The notes beneath the pieces are model-generated. The model ran no database searches and was not told the DNA's origin. It saw only the letters and a program-made list of their open reading frames with translations. From GM7GCV1 sp965221105 (GTDB lineage: Bacteria > Pseudomonadota > Gammaproteobacteria > Pseudomonadales > GM7GCV1), in contig OZ244871.1 of the NCBI GenBank assembly GCA_965221105.1, positions 124,001-188,000 on the forward strand: a stretch of DNA of 64,000 bases, given 5' to 3'. Made by a program: the position numbers and the translations under genes. Positions 45,691 to 55,755 of this stretch are shown here, piece after piece; positions within the stretch are counted from its first letter, which is position 1; the number at the start of each line of letters is the position of its first letter.

Positions 45691-46590
45691 CTACAACAGG
45701 ATCAGATAGATCAGCCATGCGTACAGTGCATACTGAATCAGATAGTACAGCGGCTTGTTTCGGCGTTTTACCCATTTGCCAAGCGTGCGAAACTGGTAGA
45801 AGAGCCAGAACATCCGATTGATGGCCCCAACCTTGTCACCCTCTCTGTTTTTGGTGGCAGTAGCAGCCATAACCAGACGTGAAAACAGTACGTCGAACCA
45901 ATCGACCAGAAAAAAATTCACCGGTCGTTTCACATCCAGGAACAACACAATACGGTTCTTGTCCGTCGCATTTTCGGCATAGTGGATGTACGTCTCATCA
46001 AACATCACCGCCTCACCATCACGCCATGAGTAGGCTGTACCGTCAACATTGATGTAGCATTGATCAGAGTTTGGTGTCACCAGACCCAGATGATATCGAA
46101 GTGAGCCTGCATAGGGATCGCTGTGCGTTGCCAGCCGCGCCCCCGGAGGCAGCATGGCAAACATACCCCCTCGCACGGTTGGGATCGAATCGAGCAACTC
46201 AACCGTTCTCGGGCACAGTGATTTGGCAGAGTCGAGAGAGGAACCGTACCACTTGAGATAGAACCTCTTCCACCCGGTTTTGAAGAACGAATTAAACCCC
46301 AGGTCATCCAGATGCTCGGATGCTTTTATGTCCCGTCCCCGATTCAAGCTCAGCGCCTCATCCCTGATGATTTCCCAGTTGTCGGAGAGCACCTTGAATT
46401 CGGGAAATTCGGCGAGGTCTATATACGCTGTGTTCCGTACTCTGGAAAACAGATAGAACAGGCAGTTGACCGGTGCGAAAATACTGGCATGGCCGCTGAT
46501 TCGGCGGCTCAGTTTCTCATACTTGACCTGCCCCCGATTCTGCACATAAATCGCGCAGCAGACCCAGATTCCCAGAATCCAGAACCCCAT
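45691..46590 (-). CDS. lpxO: LpxO-like aspartyl/asparaginyl beta-hydroxylase
   Basis: The 299-residue protein has an N-terminal membrane helix (MGFWILGIWVCCAIYVQ), a soluble core and hydrophobic C-terminal segments. The core carries the iron ligands of the aspartyl beta-hydroxylase fold in THSDPYAGSLRYHLGL and in TYIHYAENATDKNRIVLFLD. LpxO 2-hydroxylates a fatty acyl chain of lipid A with Fe2+ and 2-oxoglutarate. ATG at 46590 matches the LpxO start better than the upstream GTG at 46608. Lipid A hydroxylation is inferred from family and layout. Confidence 0.8.
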   Translation of the reverse strand: MGFWILGIWVCCAIYVQNRGQVKYEKLSRRISGHASIFAPVNCLFYLFSRVRNTAYIDLAEFPEFKVLSDNWEIIRDEALSLNRGRDIKASEHLDDLGFNSFFKTGWKRFYLKWYGSSLDSAKSLCPRTVELLDSIPTVRGGMFAMLPPGARLATHSDPYAGSLRYHLGLVTPNSDQCYINVDGTAYSWRDGEAVMFDETYIHYAENATDKNRIVLFLDVKRPVNFFLVDWFDVLFSRLVMAATATKNREGDKVGAINRMFWLFYQFRTLGKWVKRRNKPLYYLIQYALYAWLIYLILL

Positions 46591-46663
46591 CCAGAAAAAC
46601 CCCTCCACACCTGGGATTGGAAGACCCGCAATTATACGTGGGCGGCCTCAGTTTCCAACTGCC

Positions 46664-46687
46664 AAAAAAAGCCCTCGCCACTCGGGG
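46664..46687 (-). terminator. Likely terminator after pnp
   Basis: On the minus strand a short stem CCCCG/CGaGGG with a bulged A and a five-base loop is followed by seven T. It lies about 75 bases beyond the pnp stop, before lpxO. Confidence 0.45.
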
Positions 46688-46762
46688 AGTAGGCGAAAAA
46701 ACCTGCCCAGCGAGCTGTATCTGATTTTCGACAGGTACCACCGGCGTCCTTGAGGATGAGGC

Positions 46763-48976
46763 TCAGGCCAATCTCTCGCCGTCAGCCGGTTTGGCGGACT
46801 CTTCAGTCGGGACACTTTCGGCTTCAGTGGCCGCAGACGCTGTGACCGACTTGGCACCCTCGGCAGCAGAGGCCTCGGCCTCCTCGCGGGCCAGTTCCCT
46901 GATGGATAGCTTGATTCGACCACGCTGATCAACATCCAGGCATTTCACCCGGATTACCTGACCTTCAGAGAGATAGTCGGTCACTTTCTCAACGCGTTTT
47001 TCGGCAATCTGGCTAATGTGCAACAGTCCTTCCGTACCAGGCATAATCTCAACAAAAGCGCCAAAATCGACAATACGTGTAATTTTGCCCTCGTACACCT
47101 CACCCGCTTCCGGGTCTGCACAGATCATCTCAATGCGGTAGAGAGCATCTCGCAGTGATTCTCTCTCAGTTGCATAGATTTTGACTGTGCCATCATCCTC
47201 GATATCGATGGTTGCACCGGTTTCCTCAGTCAGGGAGCGAATGGTTGCGCCCCCCTTGCCGATCACGTCGCGAATCTTGTCCTGATCAATCCTGATCACT
47301 TCCATGCGCGGTGCATTCTCGGACACTTCTTCACGACCTGCAGAAAGTACCTTGTTCATTTCCCCCAGGATATGCAGTCGAGCAGCCTGCGCCTGCTCGA
47401 GAGCGATCTCCATGATTTCCTGGGTAATGCCCTCGATTTTGATATCCATCTGCAGAGCAGTCACGCCGGCGGCACTCCCGGCAACTTTAAAGTCCATGTC
47501 ACCCAGATGATCTTCGTCACCAAGAATATCAGTGAGTACGGCAAATCCTTCATCCTCTTTCACGAGACCCATGGCAATGCCGGCAACGGGTGCCTTCAGC
47601 GGCACTCCGGCATCCATGAGCGCCAGGCTGGTTCCGCAGACCGAAGCCATCGAACTCGATCCATTGGATTCGGTAATTTCAGATACAACCCGCAGTGCAT
47701 AGGGGAAGTCATCCTGGCTGGGCAACATGGCCGCGATACCGCGACGCGCCAGCCGACCATGGCCAATCTCGCGACGACCCGGTGTACCCATACGGCCACA
47801 TTCACCAACCGAGTAGGGCGGAAAATTGTAGTGGAGCATGAAGTGATCCTTGCGTTCACCCTCAAGCGCATCAATGATCTGGGCGTCCCTCTGGGCGCCG
47901 AGAGTTGCAGCAACAATTGCCTGGGTCTCGCCGCGGGTAAAGAGAGCGGAGCCGTGGGCCTTGGGCAGCACACCGACTTCCACAGCAATGGGGCGGACGG
48001 TCTGATTGTCCCGACCATCGATACGCGGCTCACCGGCAATAACCCGGCTGCGTACAATTTTCTTTTCCAGTTTCCTGAAGAGATCGGTAACATCGCCTTC
48101 ACCCGGCCCTTCTTCGCCCTCAGTTGCCAGTGCGGCCACTGCAGACTCTCTGGCAACTGATACGGCCGCGACGCGTTCCTGCTTGTCGGTAATCTGATAG
48201 GCAGATCTGATTGCTTCGTCGGCCTGGGCGGCCACTGCAGCTTCAAGCTCTGCATCGACATCTTCAGGTTGCCAGTCCCAGCGCGGTTTCGCAGCATCCG
48301 CAGCAAGTTCAGCAACTGCCTGAATCACCGCCTGCATTTCCTGATGACCGTACAGCACAGCGCCCAACATAATGTCTTCGGGCAGTTCGTCGGCTTCGGA
48401 CTCAACCATGAGTACGGCTTCCCGAGTGCCTGCGACAACCATGTTGAGATCGGAGCTTTCAAGCTCCGAATAACCGGGATTCAGCAAATAACCGCTTTCC
48501 CGATTGAAGCCAATTCGGGCTCCACCGACCGGACCGTTAAACGGAATGCCTGATATCGCCAGGGCCGCTGAAGCGCCGATCATGGCGCAGATATCCGGGT
48601 CGACATCCTTCTCTGACGACATCACTGTCAGAACAACCTGCACCTCATTCCTGAAGCCGTCAGGAAACAGGGGGCGAATCGGCCGATCAATCAGCCGTGA
48701 TGTCAGGGTTTCCTTTTCCGAAGGGCGACCCTCGCGCCTGAAGAAGCCACCGGGGATCTTCCCGGCTGCATAGGTCTTTTCCTGGTACAGAACCATCAGC
48801 GGAAAGAAGTCCATGCCCGGTTTTTCCCGTTTGGCACCAACCACAGTTGCAAGCACTGAAGTCTTGCCCATGGTCACCATGACAGCACCCGTTGCCTGGC
48901 GTGCAATACGCCCCGTTTCGAGCCGCACAGTCTGCCCGCCATATTCAAATTGCTTGATAATTGGATTCACTTTCAT
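46763..48976 (-). CDS. pnp: Polyribonucleotide nucleotidyltransferase (PNPase)
   Basis: PNPase degrades RNA phosphorolytically in the degradosome. The 737 residues hold two RNase PH-like halves (FFRREGRPSEKETLTSRLIDRP; LFTRGETQAIVAATLG), then a KH domain with VIGKGGATIRSLTEETG and an S1 domain (YEGKITRIVDFGAFVEIMPG). An Ala/Glu-rich C-terminal tail follows. It lies downstream of rpsO, as in E. coli, where a leader hairpin controls pnp mRNA. Confidence 0.98.
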   Translation of the reverse strand: MKVNPIIKQFEYGGQTVRLETGRIARQATGAVMVTMGKTSVLATVVGAKREKPGMDFFPLMVLYQEKTYAAGKIPGGFFRREGRPSEKETLTSRLIDRPIRPLFPDGFRNEVQVVLTVMSSEKDVDPDICAMIGASAALAISGIPFNGPVGGARIGFNRESGYLLNPGYSELESSDLNMVVAGTREAVLMVESEADELPEDIMLGAVLYGHQEMQAVIQAVAELAADAAKPRWDWQPEDVDAELEAAVAAQADEAIRSAYQITDKQERVAAVSVARESAVAALATEGEEGPGEGDVTDLFRKLEKKIVRSRVIAGEPRIDGRDNQTVRPIAVEVGVLPKAHGSALFTRGETQAIVAATLGAQRDAQIIDALEGERKDHFMLHYNFPPYSVGECGRMGTPGRREIGHGRLARRGIAAMLPSQDDFPYALRVVSEITESNGSSSMASVCGTSLALMDAGVPLKAPVAGIAMGLVKEDEGFAVLTDILGDEDHLGDMDFKVAGSAAGVTALQMDIKIEGITQEIMEIALEQAQAARLHILGEMNKVLSAGREEVSENAPRMEVIRIDQDKIRDVIGKGGATIRSLTEETGATIDIEDDGTVKIYATERESLRDALYRIEMICADPEAGEVYEGKITRIVDFGAFVEIMPGTEGLLHISQIAEKRVEKVTDYLSEGQVIRVKCLDVDQRGRIKLSIRELAREEAEASAAEGAKSVTASAATEAESVPTEESAKPADGERLA

Positions 48977-48995
48977 TGTTCCTGTTGCCTGATAT

Positions 48996-49027
48996 GGCCC
49001 GGTCAGCCTTCATCCCGAGAGCGGGCC
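48996..49027 (-). other. Hairpin in the rpsO-pnp spacer
   Basis: GGCCCG at 48996-49001 pairs with CGGGCC at 49022-49027, with a further short pairing possible inside. There is no T-run. In E. coli this spacer contains an RNase III-processed leader that allows PNPase autocontrol; the same role here is inferred from position. Confidence 0.45.
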
Positions 49028-49045
49028 TCTGCCGTATCCTTTCGT

Positions 49046-49315
49046 TTAGCGGCGCAGTCCCAGCTTCTTGATCAACTCACCGTATCCCACGAGATTCTTG
49101 CTTCTGATATATGCCAGCAACTTGCGACGCTGGTTCACCATGCGAATCAGTCCACGGCGCGAGTGGTGATCTTTGCTGTGCTCGCCGAAATGCGATTGAA
49201 GCTTGTTGATATTTGCTGTCAGCAGAGCTATCTGTACTTCCGTCGATCCGGTGTTTGCTTCGCTTCCACCAAACTCTTTGATAATTTCCGCTTTTTCAAC
49301 TGCACTGAGTGCCAT
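49046..49315 (-). CDS. rpsO: 30S ribosomal protein S15
   Basis: S15 binds the central domain of 16S rRNA and forms a bridge. The 89 residues start ALSAVEKAEIIKEFGG and contain GSTEVQIALLTANI and HSKDHHSRRGLIRMVNQRRKLL. ATG at 49315 gives the E. coli length; the longer upstream frame is rejected. Confidence 0.98.
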   Translation of the reverse strand: MALSAVEKAEIIKEFGGSEANTGSTEVQIALLTANINKLQSHFGEHSKDHHSRRGLIRMVNQRRKLLAYIRSKNLVGYGELIKKLGLRR

Positions 49316-49423
49316 CGGACATCTCCTGTGAATATGCCATGTCAATCGAGCAGCCCACGCATATTTACAGACTACTTTCCGAATCGGAAACGCTGTCTCC
49401 AGAAGAGCCATGACGCCTCCACC

Positions 49424-50377
49424 TTAATCGAACGCCAGTACCCTTTTTGGTTGAATGCGCCGATCCTCGGTTACTTTCCCAACACCGAGAAACTGCCCGG
49501 ATGCCGAAAAGACGCGCACTATATAGATTTCTTCGGCAAAACGATAGTCCTGCACCGATGAGGGCTGCCCCTGCACAAAGCCCTGCTCCTCACCGGCTGG
49601 GATCTGAAGAGCCGGCATGTGGCCAATCAGTGCATCCACCGGCAGCAGAAATCTGTCCAGACCCGCAGGAGATTCCTGGTCGTACAGTGCTTCAAGCTCT
49701 TCCAGCGCAACCGCCTGATCCTCGGTGAAACTGCCCGCGGCTGTCCGGTGCAGGGCTACCAGATGCGCACCGACTCCCAGATCAGTACCTATATCTTCGG
49801 CCAGTCTCCGTATGTAGGCACCTTTGGAGCAGGCCACGCGAATGTCGAATTCCACCTGCTGCGCTTTCGGCCCCTTACCCTCTTCAAAAGCGGTCATTTC
49901 AAGTTCATTGATGGTCAGGCTGCGTGGCTGCCGTTCAACTTCCACACCTCTGCGCGCCAGTTTATACAGGGGGGTGCCCTTGCGTTTCAAAGCGGAGTAC
50001 ATGGAAGGAATCTGTCTGATGTGGCCGCGAAATTTCGCCAGCGATTGCCTGACATCATCTGGACTGATCCGGCTGGCATTGACGAACCGGACAATTTCGC
50101 CTTCCGCGTCGCCGGTGCGGGTACTGATGCCGAGCCGAACCCTCGCGGTATAGGCCTTATCGGCATCCAGCCCCCACTGAGTAAACTTGGTCGATTCTCC
50201 AAAACAGATAGGCAATACACCAGTCGCCATCGGATCCAGGCTCCCCGTATGACCAGCCTTTCGGGCATCAAACAGCCTTCGAGCGCGCTGAAGAGCGGCG
50301 TTGGAACTGATCCCTTTGGGCTTGTTCAATACAAGCACAGCGTTGAGCGCCCGACCTGATGTACGTCTCCTGCCCAT
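49424..50377 (-). CDS. truB: tRNA pseudouridine-55 synthase
   Basis: TruB makes the T-loop pseudouridine of tRNA. The catalytic Asp48 is in KAGHTGSLDPMATGVL, and the protein contains GIEV-type KLARRGVEVERQPR and SKGAYIRRLAEDIG. The 317 residues are normal and include a C-terminal PUA-like part. It starts 13 bases after the rbfA stop. Confidence 0.97.
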   Translation of the reverse strand: MGRRRTSGRALNAVLVLNKPKGISSNAALQRARRLFDARKAGHTGSLDPMATGVLPICFGESTKFTQWGLDADKAYTARVRLGISTRTGDAEGEIVRFVNASRISPDDVRQSLAKFRGHIRQIPSMYSALKRKGTPLYKLARRGVEVERQPRSLTINELEMTAFEEGKGPKAQQVEFDIRVACSKGAYIRRLAEDIGTDLGVGAHLVALHRTAAGSFTEDQAVALEELEALYDQESPAGLDRFLLPVDALIGHMPALQIPAGEEQGFVQGQPSSVQDYRFAEEIYIVRVFSASGQFLGVGKVTEDRRIQPKRVLAFD

Positions 50378-50389
50378 CTGACTGTCAGG

Positions 50390-50812
50390 TCAATCGTGGT
50401 GTTTCGCAGAATCGGACTCCATGGCCCGATCAATAAGATCTGAAATCTCCAGTGCACGGAAGACTGTTTCATCGAAGATGAAGTTGAGCTGCGGAACCAC
50501 ACGCATCTGAATATGCTGCCCGACCTCTTTACGCAGAAATCCTGCAGCCCGATTGAGAACCCCGACACGCTCCTCAACACCTGTGTTTTTGGGATTATCG
50601 ACAAAGGTCACGAATACCTTGGCATGGGCAAGATTTCTGGAGACCACAACTGCATTGACGTTTACCATGCCAATGCGCGGATCGCGCAACTGGTCACCGA
50701 TGATCAGCGCCAGTGCTTTCTGGATGGCATCCGCTACCCGGTCAGATCGACTGAAGTCTCGCGGCACCGTTTGCAGTCTGTTCCGGTTCCCCCGCACCCG
50801 TCCTGAATTCAA
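50390..50812 (-). CDS. rbfA: Ribosome-binding factor A
   Basis: RbfA helps mature the 5' end of 16S rRNA. The KH-like core has FSRSDRVADAIQKALALII, DPRIGMVNVNAVVVSRNLAHAKV in part, and VPQLNFIFDETV. The start is uncertain: TTG 50812 gives 140 residues, GTG 50797 follows AGGA closely, and GTG 50767 fits the usual family start. It lies between infB and truB in the standard order. Confidence 0.92.
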   Translation of the reverse strand: MNSGRVRGNRNRLQTVPRDFSRSDRVADAIQKALALIIGDQLRDPRIGMVNVNAVVVSRNLAHAKVFVTFVDNPKNTGVEERVGVLNRAAGFLRKEVGQHIQMRVVPQLNFIFDETVFRALEISDLIDRAMESDSAKHHD

Positions 50813-50827
50813 TTGCCAGGACAGGAG

Positions 50828-53413
50828 CTAGAGGCTTCGCTCGGTGCGCACGATGTCAAACACCTCGATCTGATCACCAGCCTGGACATCGGTGTAATCC
50901 TTGACGCCTATGCCGCACTCCATGTTGTTGCGTACTTCATTGACATCGTCCTTGAAGCGACGCAGTGATTCCAGTTCACCCTCGTATATAACGACATTTT
51001 CACGCACAACGCGAATGGGTTTGCTGCGAAAAACGGTACCCTCGACAACCATACAGCCGGCAATGGCTCCAAACTTGGGCGAACGGAATACATCCCGCAC
51101 CTCGGCAATACCGACAATTTCTTCTCTCTCTTCCGGATCGAGCACGCCGGAGAGTGCCTGCTTCACCTCATCGATCAGCTGATAAATAATGCTGTAGTAG
51201 CGAACCTCTATATTTTCGGCTTCAGCGAGGCGGCGTGCGCCTGCGTCTGCACGCACATTGAATCCCAGCACAATGGAGTCAGTGGTCAATGCCAGGTTTA
51301 TGTCCGATTCATTGATACCCCCAACACCAGCAGAGACGATGTCAACACCGACCTCGTCATTACCCAAATCCAGAAGAGCGGACTGAATTGCTTCTGCAGA
51401 GCCACGCACATCCGATTTCAGCACGACAGAAAGGACTTTCTTTTCCGGACTGCTCCCCATGCTGGTAAAGATGTTTTCCAGATTGACTTTTTGCTGACGC
51501 TCCTGGCGCTTCTGGCGTTCAGAATCACGGCGAAAATCAGCAACCTCCCGCGCACGGCGCTCATCTGGCACAACCAGGAATTCATCACCTGCATCAGGCG
51601 CGGAATCCAGTCCAAGAATCTCCACTGGGACCGAGGGGCCGGCTTCCTGAACCTGATTGCCATATTCGTCCATCATGGCCCGCACCCGACCAAAAGAATC
51701 ACCGGCCAGCAGGATATCGCCCTGCTTCAGGGTGCCGCGCTGGACCAGTGTTGTGCAGACAGCTCCGCGTCCCTTTTCCATTCTGGACTCCACAACAACG
51801 CCGGTCGCCGGACCGTCCAGTGGAGCCTTGAGCTCCAGCAACTCGGCTTGCAGGGAAATTGAATCAAGCAAGGCTCCGATACCCTCTCCTGTCTGGGCAG
51901 ATACCGGGACAAACTGAACCTCACCGCCCCAGTCTTCAGGAATCACGTCGAGCTGACTCAATTCGTTTTTCACCCGCTCGGGGTCAGCGCCTTCCGTATC
52001 GATTTTGTTGACGGCCACAATGATTGGCACGGAGGCGGCTTTGGCGTGTTGAACCGCTTCCTCTGTCTGCGGCATGACGCCGTCGTCAGCAGCAACTACC
52101 AGGATAACAATATCTGTGCAGTTGGCTCCACGCGCACGCATCGCGGTAAATGCAGCGTGTCCTGGAGTGTCCAGAAAGGCAATTTTGCCGTGATCAGTGA
52201 CAACGCTGTATGTCCCTATGTGTTGCGTAATCCCTCCCGCCTCGCCAGACACAACCTGGCTTTTGCGGATATAGTCGAGCAGAGATGTCTTGCCGTGATC
52301 GACGTGACCCATCACTGTGACAATAGGTGCTCGGGGGGTTTCTTCACCGTAGGATTCGGACTTGACCGCTTCTACCAGTTCATCTTCTACATCTTGACCC
52401 GACAGCAGGACGGGCGTATGGCCCATTTCTTCAACCAGGATTGACGCCGTTTCCTGATCGACGGATTCGTTGACGGTCACCGCCTCACCCATTTTCATGA
52501 GCTGTTTGACGAGTTCACCACTCTTGACAGCCATCTTCTGTGCCAGTTCGCCGATCACAATGGATTCGGGCAGCTCAACCCTGTATACCTGGGTGACAGT
52601 TGGCTTGTTAAAGGTATGTTTGTTTTTGGCACGTATTTTTGCTACTTCTTCCGCGCGTTCCCGCGCCCGCTCTTCGGCTTCAAATTCCTCTTCTTCGTGC
52701 AGGGCAAAATCCTGGGGACGATGCGAGTGCTTGCGCCAATCCTTGCTGTCGTGATCGGATTGCACCTTGGCCCGGCCGCTGCCACGCTTTTTTTTGGCAG
52801 GCAGTTCTTTTTCCGCCTCACCAGCCTTCTTGACAACCTTGGCACCTGGTCTGACAGATTCTGCAGGAACAGGCTGTTCACCCAACCCGCGTCTATTGGC
52901 TTCTCCCTGTGTGCGGCTTGCTGCAGCCTTGGCATTGGCTTCGGCCTCAATCCGATTCCTTTCCGCCTCTTCCGCTTTGCGTCGTGCCTGGTGCGCGGCA
53001 AGGCGACGCTGCTCGGCATCATCAATAGCCCTGCTTGCGCTTTCCGATTGTGCTGCCTCATTTCTGAGCCGCTGTGCTTCCTGCTCGGCCTCCGCCTGAA
53101 CCCTGATCTCCTGATCCGTACGCTTGACGTACGTTCTCTTTTTTCGGACCTCAACATTTACTGTTTTTTTGCCGGTCGAGGCACCGGTCCTGAGCGTCTC
53201 GACCTTTTTGCGCTTCAGGGTGATCTTTCGTGGCTCGCGTGAACTGGCACCATGCAGGGTCTTCAGGTAGCTGAGCAGCACCTGTTTCTCGTCGTCGGAT
53301 ACAATTTCGTCGGCGGACTGATGATTGAGTCCTGCCTCATTCATTTGCGTCAGCAGGCGTTCTTCGGAAGCGCCCACGCTCTTGGCTAATTCACTGACTT
53401 TTACTTCTGCCAT
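50828..53413 (-). CDS. infB: Translation initiation factor IF-2
   Basis: IF-2 places initiator tRNA on the 30S subunit using GTP. The 861 residues have an N-terminal IF2 assembly domain (KVSELAKSVGASEERLLTQM), a long charged linker, and the GTPase core with GHVDHGKTSLLDYI, DTPGHAAF and NKID. C-terminal domains C1 and C2 bind fMet-tRNA. It follows nusA by 78 bases. Confidence 0.98.
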   Translation of the reverse strand: MAEVKVSELAKSVGASEERLLTQMNEAGLNHQSADEIVSDDEKQVLLSYLKTLHGASSREPRKITLKRKKVETLRTGASTGKKTVNVEVRKKRTYVKRTDQEIRVQAEAEQEAQRLRNEAAQSESASRAIDDAEQRRLAAHQARRKAEEAERNRIEAEANAKAAASRTQGEANRRGLGEQPVPAESVRPGAKVVKKAGEAEKELPAKKKRGSGRAKVQSDHDSKDWRKHSHRPQDFALHEEEEFEAEERARERAEEVAKIRAKNKHTFNKPTVTQVYRVELPESIVIGELAQKMAVKSGELVKQLMKMGEAVTVNESVDQETASILVEEMGHTPVLLSGQDVEDELVEAVKSESYGEETPRAPIVTVMGHVDHGKTSLLDYIRKSQVVSGEAGGITQHIGTYSVVTDHGKIAFLDTPGHAAFTAMRARGANCTDIVILVVAADDGVMPQTEEAVQHAKAASVPIIVAVNKIDTEGADPERVKNELSQLDVIPEDWGGEVQFVPVSAQTGEGIGALLDSISLQAELLELKAPLDGPATGVVVESRMEKGRGAVCTTLVQRGTLKQGDILLAGDSFGRVRAMMDEYGNQVQEAGPSVPVEILGLDSAPDAGDEFLVVPDERRAREVADFRRDSERQKRQERQQKVNLENIFTSMGSSPEKKVLSVVLKSDVRGSAEAIQSALLDLGNDEVGVDIVSAGVGGINESDINLALTTDSIVLGFNVRADAGARRLAEAENIEVRYYSIIYQLIDEVKQALSGVLDPEEREEIVGIAEVRDVFRSPKFGAIAGCMVVEGTVFRSKPIRVVRENVVIYEGELESLRRFKDDVNEVRNNMECGIGVKDYTDVQAGDQIEVFDIVRTERSL

Positions 53414-53491
53414 GGGTTCCTCCGAATCATCGGAGCCTCTCGTTGGTGGCTGTATAAGGGGTCCGCCCGTCTCATTCGATTTCTGACCCGA

Positions 53492-54991
53492 TTACTCGGC
53501 CTCTGCTTCGTCAAACCAGGGTGCACGGGCGGTCAAAATAAGCTGGCCCGCACGCTCTTCGTCCATACCCTGGATATCGAGCAGATCATCGATGGCTTGT
53601 TCAGCCAGGTCTTCCATTGAGCAAATGCCGTTGGCAGCGAGCGCCTTAGCGGTCATTTCATCCATCCCGGCCATACTGAGCAAATCTTCCCTGGGTTCAC
53701 CCGCTTCGAGTTTCTCTTCCGATGCCAGCGCCAGGGTCAGCAGAGCGTCTTTCGCACGTGAGCGCAGCTCTTCCGCGGTCTCCTCGTCAAAGCTTTCTAT
53801 GCCCAGCATTTCCTCTAGAGGGACGTAGGCAACCTCCTCAAGACTTGAGAAGCCCTCCTCTACCAACACAGTGGCGACATCTTCATCAACATCGAGCTTG
53901 TCCATAAAGTCCTGCAGATACTGCCCGGCTTCTTCCATCTGCTTGGATTCAGCCTCTTCTTCGCTCATGACGTTGATGTTCCAGCCAGTCAATTCTGATG
54001 CCAGGCGCACGTTCTGTCCAGCCCGGCCAATCGCCTGCGCCAGATTGGTCTGTTTGACTGCAACATCCATGGTGTGTGAATCCTCATCAACCACAATGGA
54101 TTCGACTTCAGCGGGAGCCAGCGCGTTGATCACCAGATGCGCGGGATTATCATCCCACTGGATAATGTCCACGCGTTCTCCATCCAGCTCATTGGATACA
54201 GCCTGAACCCGTGCACCGCGCATACCGACACAGGCGCCCACCGGATCCATGCGACGATCATTGGTCTTGACCGCAATTTTTGCCCGGGAGCCGGGATCCC
54301 GTGCGGCTGAGCGAATTTCGATAACCTGCTCGGCAATCTCGGGCACTTCAAGCTCAAAGAGTTTGGTGAGCATGCCCGCGCTGGCTCGGCTCAGCATAAG
54401 CTGCGGCCCCCGGCCTTCGCGGTCAATAGAGTCCAGAACGGCTCGAATGCGATCATTGTTGCGAAAGATTTCCCGGCCAACCAGCTCTTCACGCGGCAGA
54501 ACGCCCTCTGCATTGCCTTCCAGATCAACAATGACGTTGTCTCGGGTTACTTTCTTCACTGTGCCGTTGAGCAGCTCCCCGACACGTCCTTCAAACCGGG
54601 ATACGATCTGCTCGCGTTCGGCATCGCGAACCTTTTGCACGATCACCTGTTTGGCTGTCTGGGCAGCAATTCGACCAAACTCGGCATTCTCGACCTGCTC
54701 TTCGTAATAGTCACCGAGGCCAAGGTTCTGACCCTTTTCCTCAGCCTGATCCTCGTACAGATGCAGGCCCATATCGAATTCAGGAAAGTTGTCGTCAACG
54801 ACCAGCCAGCGACGGAACGTCTCGTAAGAACCGTCTTCATGGTCAATTGCCACACGGATGTCCGCGATGTCGTTGTATCTCTTTCGCGTAGCCATCGCCA
54901 AGGCCTGTTCAATCGCCTCGAATATCACGGCAGGTTCTACACCTTTCTCATTGGAGACCGCTTGTGCTACCAGAAGTATCTCTTTAGTCAT
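53492..54991 (-). CDS. nusA: Transcription elongation/termination factor NusA
   Basis: NusA binds RNA polymerase and modulates pausing, termination and antitermination. The 499 residues hold the N-terminal domain (KEILLVAQAVSNEKGVEPAVIFEA), an S1 domain, two KH domains (GACVGMRGARVQAVSNEL; IGRAGQNVRLASELTGW) and two C-terminal acidic repeats of the kind that bind alpha. The length matches E. coli. Confidence 0.98.
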   Translation of the reverse strand: MTKEILLVAQAVSNEKGVEPAVIFEAIEQALAMATRKRYNDIADIRVAIDHEDGSYETFRRWLVVDDNFPEFDMGLHLYEDQAEEKGQNLGLGDYYEEQVENAEFGRIAAQTAKQVIVQKVRDAEREQIVSRFEGRVGELLNGTVKKVTRDNVIVDLEGNAEGVLPREELVGREIFRNNDRIRAVLDSIDREGRGPQLMLSRASAGMLTKLFELEVPEIAEQVIEIRSAARDPGSRAKIAVKTNDRRMDPVGACVGMRGARVQAVSNELDGERVDIIQWDDNPAHLVINALAPAEVESIVVDEDSHTMDVAVKQTNLAQAIGRAGQNVRLASELTGWNINVMSEEEAESKQMEEAGQYLQDFMDKLDVDEDVATVLVEEGFSSLEEVAYVPLEEMLGIESFDEETAEELRSRAKDALLTLALASEEKLEAGEPREDLLSMAGMDEMTAKALAANGICSMEDLAEQAIDDLLDIQGMDEERAGQLILTARAPWFDEAEAE

Positions 54992-55012
54992 GTACTATGC
55001 CTGCCACACTCA

Positions 55013-55468
55013 TTATTCAAACTCGGGAACAACCTGCACCCGGCCCAACAGCTCGAGAGGAAGTACAACCTCCTCAGCATCCTGTTGCACAACGATGTGG
55101 TCAGTGTCCAGCCCAACGAGCCGCCCCATGTAATTCCTGCGCCCATGGATGTCGGTCCGGAGCCGCACTTTCAGCAGGCTCCCAACCCAGGCGGCGTACT
55201 GTTCCTTGCAAAACAGCTGTCGATCCACTCCCGGCGAGGACACTTCCAGCGTATAGGCTCCGGCGATGGGATCCTCGACATCCATCAGCCCGCTCACCTG
55301 TCTGCTGACCCGTTCGCAGTCGCCGAGATCGACACCGCCGTCCTTGTCGATAAACACCCGTAGCGTGGAATTTTTTCCCCGGTCAATCAATTCGATGCCC
55401 CAGAGTTCACATCCCATCGCGGCAATAGTTGGGCTCAGCATTTCAGCGATCTGGCTTGCTCTGTCCAA
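55013..55468 (-). CDS. rimP: Ribosome maturation factor RimP
   Basis: RimP assists 30S assembly. The protein has GCELWGIELIDRGKNSTLRVFID and the family YTLEVSSPGVDRQL motif. TTG at 55468, with GAGG six bases upstream, gives 151 residues, the family norm. A longer frame to 55591 crosses a terminator-like hairpin and is rejected. It is followed by nusA. Confidence 0.93.
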   Translation of the reverse strand: MDRASQIAEMLSPTIAAMGCELWGIELIDRGKNSTLRVFIDKDGGVDLGDCERVSRQVSGLMDVEDPIAGAYTLEVSSPGVDRQLFCKEQYAAWVGSLLKVRLRTDIHGRRNYMGRLVGLDTDHIVVQQDAEEVVLPLELLGRVQVVPEFE

Positions 55469-55589
55469 TGTCTGCCTCAGTCTCGTTTCTGTACATATAA
55501 GGCCCCACCACTGGCCAGGAAACTTTCCGGGCAAAAAACCACAAGTGGGCCACGGGCCCACTGAATCAAAACCAATGTAGTGACCAACC

Positions 55590-55613
55590 AAAAAAGCCCC
55601 AACTCTGGGGGCT
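55590..55613 (-). terminator. Terminator-like hairpin upstream of rimP
   Basis: On the minus strand AGCCCC and GGGGCT form a stem around a short loop, followed by six T. It lies about 120 bases before rimP and would end any transcript coming from 55.7-56.2 kb; alternatively it is an attenuator in the rimP leader. Confidence 0.65.
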
Positions 55614-55755
55614 CGGGCCGTTCAGCATGCACGGGTGTTTTAGCCGGCTTCGCCCCGAATAGATGAACGGAGAAAAGCACTTAAACCGGATACCACAGGC
55701 ACCGGATGTGTCCGGGGGCGGATTTTAGAGCATGACGAAAGAAAATGCCAAATAC